A stretch of DNA of 8,365 nt, taken from Bacillota bacterium (GTDB lineage Bacteria; Bacillota; Clostridia; Lachnospirales; Cellulosilyticaceae). Made by a program: the position numbers and the translations under genes. Positions 6,535-8,365 of the stretch are shown one piece after another; the first letter of the stretch is position 1; every line of letters begins with the position of its first letter. The DNA is taken from the NCBI GenBank assembly GCA_023415525.1, contig JAEZKI010000016.1, positions 1-8,365 on the forward strand, written 5' to 3'. The notes beneath the pieces are model-generated. The model saw nothing but the letters and a program-made list of their open reading frames with translations. It made no database searches and had not been told where the DNA came from.

Positions 6535-7140
6535 TTAATGAGTCAATAGAGCTTCTAGCATATGGGCACATTCATTCATGTATTCTTCTTTGTGAATGAT
6601 AGGATGTTCTTTATAGAGAAGCTCATGGCATAAGTTATCAACGGTATTGAGTAGAAGAAATATTTTTTCATTCTCATTTTTTAGATAGGCATGATGCTTT
6701 TTAAGATAGGTTGCAAAGAGTTGGAGTATTTCTGGATTTTCATAAGAACTTGTAATTCCAACAATGGAACGATTGGAATAACTCATTGCCATAACTTCTT
6801 GATGAAAGCCTTTAGAATGGGTATGAGCCTCCATGAAAATAGCTATAAGTTGTTTCATCAAAGTAAGTAAGTCACTGCCTACAGGTAAGGCCATTAGTTG
6901 ATCATAGATAAGCTGGGTCATTTCTTGGTTATGCATTTTAAGAACATCCATAAAGATGTCTTGTTTATCTGCAAAGTAATCATACAGGCAACCTGTAGAT
7001 AAGTTAGCTTCTTTGGCAATCTGAGCAGTATTGATATTGTGGTAGCCTTTTTCATTAAAAAGCTTATAAGCAGCTTTTATAATTTGATTTTTCTTTTCAA
7101 TGGATCGCTTTTGTTTTGGAATGCGAATTTCTCTTTTCAT
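6535..7140 (-). CDS. TetR/AcrR-family transcriptional regulator
   Basis: This 201-residue protein has the usual TetR length and layout. A basic N-terminal arm (KREIRIPKQKRSIEKK) leads into the first helix, IIKAAYKLFNEKGYHN. The helix-turn-helix follows at residues 38-57 (TAQIAKEANLSTGCLYDYF) and is closed by the family hallmark YFADKQDIF. Residues 70-201 are an all-helical ligand-binding and dimerisation part without recognisable effector residues. Candidate starts are ATG 7140 (AGGTG at 7147-7151, spacing 6), ATG 7146 (GAGG at 7154-7157, spacing 7) and GTG 7149. I prefer 7140 because the promoter seen would start the transcript near 7151 and leave out the GAGG. It leads the minus-strand cluster with two flavoproteins, so it probably represses itself and them and responds to a small molecule they process. 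Family assignment is secure; ligand and targets are inferred. Confidence 0.92.
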   Translation of the reverse strand: MKREIRIPKQKRSIEKKNQIIKAAYKLFNEKGYHNINTAQIAKEANLSTGCLYDYFADKQDIFMDVLKMHNQEMTQLIYDQLMALPVGSDLLTLMKQLIAIFMEAHTHSKGFHQEVMAMSYSNRSIVGITSSYENPEILQLFATYLKKHHAYLKNENEKIFLLLNTVDNLCHELLYKEHPIIHKEEYMNECAHMLEALLTH

Positions 7141-7157
7141 AATCATCACCTATCCTC

Positions 7158-7185
7158 ATTTTAGTGTTAAAAAATAAAAAGTCAA
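7158..7185 (-). promoter_or_regulatory. Promoter of the TetR-flavoprotein cluster
   Basis: TTGACT (7180-7185) and TAAAAT (7158-7163) on the minus strand, 16 bases apart, each match the consensus at 5 of 6 positions. Transcription would begin near 7151, giving a very short leader that just contains AGGTGAT, complementary to the 16S rRNA end. Confidence 0.6.
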
Positions 7186-7188
7186 TAG

Positions 7189-7210
7189 AATCCGAAATAA
7201 ATTTCGTATT
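7189..7210. promoter_or_regulatory. Putative operator palindrome for the TetR-family regulator
   Basis: The arms AATCCGAAAT (7189-7198) and ATTTCGTATT (7201-7210) are inverted copies with one mismatch, around a central AA. The inner CGAAAT/ATTTCG is perfect. It ends 3 bp upstream of the -35 of the TetR promoter. TetR-type dimers typically bind such 15-25 bp palindromes near their own gene. Location and symmetry are seen directly; binding is inferred. Confidence 0.55.
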
Positions 7211-7427
7211 TTAGTTTTTCTATGTAATAAGGTATTAAAGAACACTTTTATAATTAACTTAATAGTTAGTAGCTTTTAGGTGGAGAGAGGCTAATACCTA
7301 GTAAGCAATAACGGAATAGCTAAAGCATAAAGTGGAATAATACAACTGGAGTAATGGAAAAAGGTTAAAACAAGGTATAAAACCTAAGGAGATTGAGAGT
7401 AGAAGAGTCAAGAGAGTGGGAATAGGC
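7211..7427. other. Gene-free stretch between the TetR cluster and the radical SAM gene terminator
   Basis: Short open frames on the minus strand (about 60 codons, Leu/Tyr/Ser-rich, with no ribosome binding site) are the only coding potential and look like noise. No divergent plus-strand gene, hairpin or repeat of note was found. Confidence 0.45.
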
Positions 7428-7463
7428 AAATAAAAAAGGGCTATTGGAGAATATCCAATAGCC
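7428..7463 (-). terminator. Rho-independent terminator of the radical SAM gene
   Basis: On the minus strand a perfect 10-bp stem GGCTATTGGA/TCCAATAGCC with a five-base loop (7439-7463) runs into CTTTTTTATTT. It lies 83 bases after the stop codon at 7546. On the plus strand no T-tract follows, so it works in the minus direction. Confidence 0.92.
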
Positions 7464-7545
7464 TGATTGTGATGATAAGTCATGGAACAAATACTTAGAG
7501 AAACTAGGATATAAAAGTGTGACCAAGAGATAGGAGTTAATACAT

Positions 7546-8365
7546 TTATAGTTCAATACGTTCTGGGAATGCCTCTTTTCTCATAATCCCCCACATTTTA
7601 TCAATGTAAGACAAGGTATAAAAGTTTTCATAATAGTGATAGTAAAATGCACCTTTCAGTGTCATACGATAATTACCATCCTTTTTTGTAACAAATCCTA
7701 ACAGTTCAGCCATACGGAGTTCGAGTCCATACATTTGTTTAAGGGAAACACCAAAGAGCTTTTCAAAATCCTTAGATTTTATTTCGGTACTGTACGCCGT
7801 CCAGAACAGGTAATATACCATTCTCTGACGTAGAGAAAAACGAATTGTCAACGAAGTAGGTAGTTTGCCACAATCAATTCGCTTACAGTATTCATCAATA
7901 GAAAAGGTATTAATTTTAAATTGTTCCTTCAAAAGCGTAGTTGCCGAGCAACCAAAGCCCAGAAAATGATCTCGCGTCATAGAGGAATAGTTTGCCTGTT
8001 TTTCACTGGAAAATGTCCAAATTGAACTGCGAACATACCCCTTGCTTAAACAATACGCTGTAATGCCATCTAACAGTACGCGCTTTTCTTTTTTAGGCAT
8101 TGCCACAACACTACTTGATGTAAAAGTAAAATCAATGAAAGGGTAGATCGCTATATGATTTGCGCCACATGCAAAGGCACTATCAATATCCGCTTTCAAA
8201 TCTTCGAAAGTCTGGGTGGGAAGTGCGAAGATAAAATCCATAGATACTGTTTCAAAAGGCACTTGTGACAAAACTTGTACCATGGCGGTAGCATCAACAG
8301 AGCTTCGCCCTAAAATACTTTGATATTTTTCTTGAAACGACTGAATACCAATACTGATTTTTGTT
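7546..8365 (-). CDS. HemN/HemW-like radical SAM protein (coproporphyrinogen III oxidase family), 5'-truncated by the window edge
   Basis: About 272 C-terminal residues are visible. The frame stays open to the window edge, so ATG 8283 is internal. The visible part begins with KISIGIQSFQEKY then LGR, the strand of the radical SAM barrel that reads 'SiGvQSf...LgR' in HemN and HemW. It continues with SMDFIFALPTQT (the 'DLIfGLPgQT' motif) and HIAIYPF. YSSMTRDHFLGFGCSA and INTFSIDEY match the later family segments. The last 110 residues are a winged-helix-like HemN C-terminal domain (SLRQRMVYYLFW, KDFEKLFGVSL, GNYRMTLKGAFYYHYYENFY). The CxxxCxxC cluster motif should lie beyond the edge. The family includes coproporphyrinogen dehydrogenase, the haem chaperone HemW and the haem-degrading ChuW/HutW group. 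The variant PFIDFTFTSSS and the C-terminal domain argue against plain HemW. The exact role is open. Confidence 0.85.
   Translation of the reverse strand, partial: TKISIGIQSFQEKYQSILGRSSVDATAMVQVLSQVPFETVSMDFIFALPTQTFEDLKADIDSAFACGANHIAIYPFIDFTFTSSSVVAMPKKEKRVLLDGITAYCLSKGYVRSSIWTFSSEKQANYSSMTRDHFLGFGCSATTLLKEQFKINTFSIDEYCKRIDCGKLPTSLTIRFSLRQRMVYYLFWTAYSTEIKSKDFEKLFGVSLKQMYGLELRMAELLGFVTKKDGNYRMTLKGAFYYHYYENFYTLSYIDKMWGIMRKEAFPERIEL

Noticed and set aside
6464..6571. Longer N-terminus for the iron-sulfur flavoprotein-like gene
   Set aside because: It would overlap the regulator gene, lacks a ribosome binding site, and the flavodoxin fold starts at the TTG behind AAGGAGGAG.
7298..7556. Two overlapping minus-strand frames of about 60 codons
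   Set aside because: They cross the radical SAM gene's terminator, have no ribosome binding site, and are Leu/Tyr/Ser-rich noise.
1..8365. CRISPR arrays, tRNA or rRNA genes, insertion sequences, phage or toxin-antitoxin genes
   Set aside because: No regularly spaced repeats, cloverleaf-like sequence, transposase motif or terminal inverted repeats were seen on reading both strands.

Overview
The window is A+T-rich DNA with strong AGGAGG-type ribosome binding sites, a TTG start, short rho-independent hairpins and gene families common in anaerobic Firmicutes. These are a short chromate-transporter-type membrane protein, a soluble CZB chemoreceptor, an iron-sulfur-flavoprotein-like protein and a HemN-like radical SAM protein. 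A clostridial (Lachnospirales-like) chromosome is the best guess; the species cannot be named from the sequence.

Layout, left to right. Positions 1-478 hold the 3' part of a CHR-family (chromate transporter) gene, closed by a clear terminator hairpin. A gene-free stretch with one candidate promoter leads to a plus-strand gene (853-2106) for a stand-alone condensation-domain-type acyltransferase with an HHxxxDG motif. A 294-residue lipoprotein (2311-3195, minus) follows, convergent with it. Its promoter region, which carries an inverted repeat over the -10, faces a divergent cytosolic chemoreceptor gene (3619-5091, plus) ending in a zinc-binding CZB domain. Converging on that is a three-gene minus-strand cluster (7140 down to 5265): a TetR-family regulator, a small flavoprotein with a CX2CX2CX7C cluster motif, and a second flavodoxin-fold oxidoreductase. 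Upstream of the regulator lie a good promoter and a 22-bp near-perfect palindrome that could be its operator. The right edge (7546-8365, minus) is the C-terminal part of a HemN/HemW/HutW-like radical SAM protein with a textbook terminator.

How the genes fit together. The only set that looks like one functional unit is TetR plus the two flavoproteins, plausibly a self-regulated response to an electrophile or redox-active small molecule. The CZB receptor may also sense redox or zinc, so the area leans toward redox and metal biology, but the remaining genes stand as single transcription units with no visible tie. No RNA gene, CRISPR array, insertion sequence, phage gene or attachment site was found, and no clearly unprecedented system is visible. 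The least explained pieces are the orphan condensation protein, the cysteine-bearing N-terminus of the chemoreceptor, the lipoprotein and the putative TetR operator.
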